A program made the position numbers and the translations under genes. A DNA stretch of 64,000 nucleotides from Zygnema cylindricum. Lineage: Eukaryota > Streptophyta > Zygnematophyceae > Zygnematales > Zygnemataceae. The notes below the pieces were generated by a model that worked only from the letters and a program-made list of their open reading frames with translations, did not search any database and was not told the origin of the DNA. Location of the stretch: contig JBBHKE010002064.1 of the NCBI GenBank assembly GCA_037447655.1, positions 62,001 through 126,000 of the forward strand, given 5' to 3'. Shown piece by piece: positions 63,264 to 64,000 of this stretch (its first letter is position 1; the number at the start of each line of letters is the position of its first letter).

Positions 63264-63719
63264 ACATAATACTTGATTGCGTTTTTTTTTTATATATATA
63301 TTAGTTTGGGGTTGGTAGTTTAATTATAGTGAAGGAATAGTAGTTAAACTGGTGTCAGATAAATGTAGACAGTTCAAGGAGTCCAGTATTATTTGACTTC
63401 TTAGGATAGAGCAGATTTCGTATGTGTGTATGGTCTTTTATATGGGAAAATATGATTTTGTTTTTTATGAAGTAAAAAACCCTTGTATGTCGTGGAATTC
63501 GATATATGTTACAAAATTATCATGTATTTACCTTCAACTGTTGTTATTGTGGTGTTGAACATTCCAGTGTGCTTGTATTATGGAAATTTATATTTTGTCG
63601 CAATTTACAACATACCCTACTCAGCGACGACTATGTTTCGTCGTTTGTTGATCCTCCTTCTCGGAAATTTTTCAGTGCTTATTTTTATAAACACCATATT
63701 CATCGAACTGAATAATGGT
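63264..63719 (+). other. A/T-rich 3' region of the DNA transposon
   Basis: No gene supported. Frames at 63483-63794 and 63506-63715 look random. A GCGACGAC word at 63620-63630 marks the beginning of the hairpin-repeat zone. Confidence 0.4.
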
Positions 63720-63727
63720 TGCTCTTG

Positions 63728-64000
63728 CAGCGACGATAATTTGTCGTCGCATGACACTAATTTAGCGGCGAAAAAACATTATTATCATAGCTGACAAAGC
63801 AGAGGCTATGTCGTCGCTAAATGGAATTTAGCGACGACACAACATCGTCATCATATTTCAGAAAAAAAAAGTATGTTTTGTCGCTAGAAGGAATTTCAGC
63901 GACAGACACTAATATAGCGACGAAAAAACATTATTATCATAGCTGACAAAGCAGAGGCTATGTCGTCGCTAAATGGAATTTAGCGACGACACAACATCGT
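63728..64000. repeat. Hairpin-bearing 152-bp tandem repeat (subterminal array)
   Basis: Units start at 63753 and 63905 (GACACTAAT, then TAGCG-CG-AAAAAACATTATT). Each contains a perfect inverted repeat, GTCGTCGCTAAAT and its complement around GGA (63811-63839, 63963-63991). More half-sites lie between (TTGTCGCTAG, TTTCAGCGACA). It is cut by the window edge. Position beside a transposase suggests transposase-binding repeats and possibly the terminal inverted repeat. Confidence 0.75.

Noticed and set aside
63728-64000. CRISPR-like array
   Set aside because: The 152-bp units are repeated along their whole length with no unique spacers, and the DNA is eukaryotic with a neighbouring transposase.

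Overview
The window is eukaryotic repeat DNA made almost entirely of nested Ty1/copia LTR retrotransposons. There is also one gag-protease insertion of another kind and the broken transposase of a pogo-like DNA transposon that contains a spliceosomal-type intron. I see no clear single-copy host gene. The species cannot be fixed from the sequence; a plant, an alga or an oomycete-like genome would all fit.

Layout, using my own names. E1 (copia, minus strand, cut by the window edge) covers 1-19202. It contains E2 (copia, minus, 2905-16243, 5-bp target duplication ATAAG) and a solo LTR (17642-18733, GAGCC/GAGTC). E2 contains E3 (6204-13172, duplication GCCA), which carries gag and protease genes but no visible reverse transcriptase. 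At 19203-20101 lies a decayed acidic/coiled-coil coding region. E4 (20107-26556, minus, duplication GTTAT) is young and intact, with 1049-bp LTRs differing at about two positions and one 1452-codon gag-pol frame. 26562-28308 is unassigned DNA. E5 (copia, plus, 28314-50692, GGTAT/GATAT) contains E6 (minus, 31307-46023, TACTA/TACCA) and a chimeric insertion (47818-49151, AGAGA). E6 in turn contains E7 (33859-37667, gag-only) and E8 (38266-42640, TTAAC), a young gag-only element with a 625-codon frame. E9 (51038-57110) and E10 (57111-59863) are related plus-strand copia elements of another clade. An open acidic frame of unknown function follows (59864-60901; a relative lies at 19.3 kb), then the transposase (61456-63263) with hairpin repeats to its right.

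Two features recur. First, every copia family has the primer-binding core GGTTATGGGCC directly after the 5' LTR. This is complementary to the anticodon arm of eukaryotic initiator tRNA-Met, as in the half-tRNA priming known for Drosophila copia and Ty5. The Gag start codon lies inside the LTR, always 20, 26 or 59 bases from its end (all 3n+2), so the primer site is read in one frame as Q-V-M-G. Second, five LTR types carry a tRNA-like module antisense to the element: D-arm/A-box-like, T-arm/B-box-like and then a T4-T5 run, the layout of an RNA polymerase III gene. The LTRs also share a palindrome (AGCCATGGCT) and a hairpin whose loop is conserved while the stem sequence changes.

Order of events from nesting: E1 before E2 before E3; E5 before E6 before E7 and E8. 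E4 and E8 look youngest from their LTR pairs.
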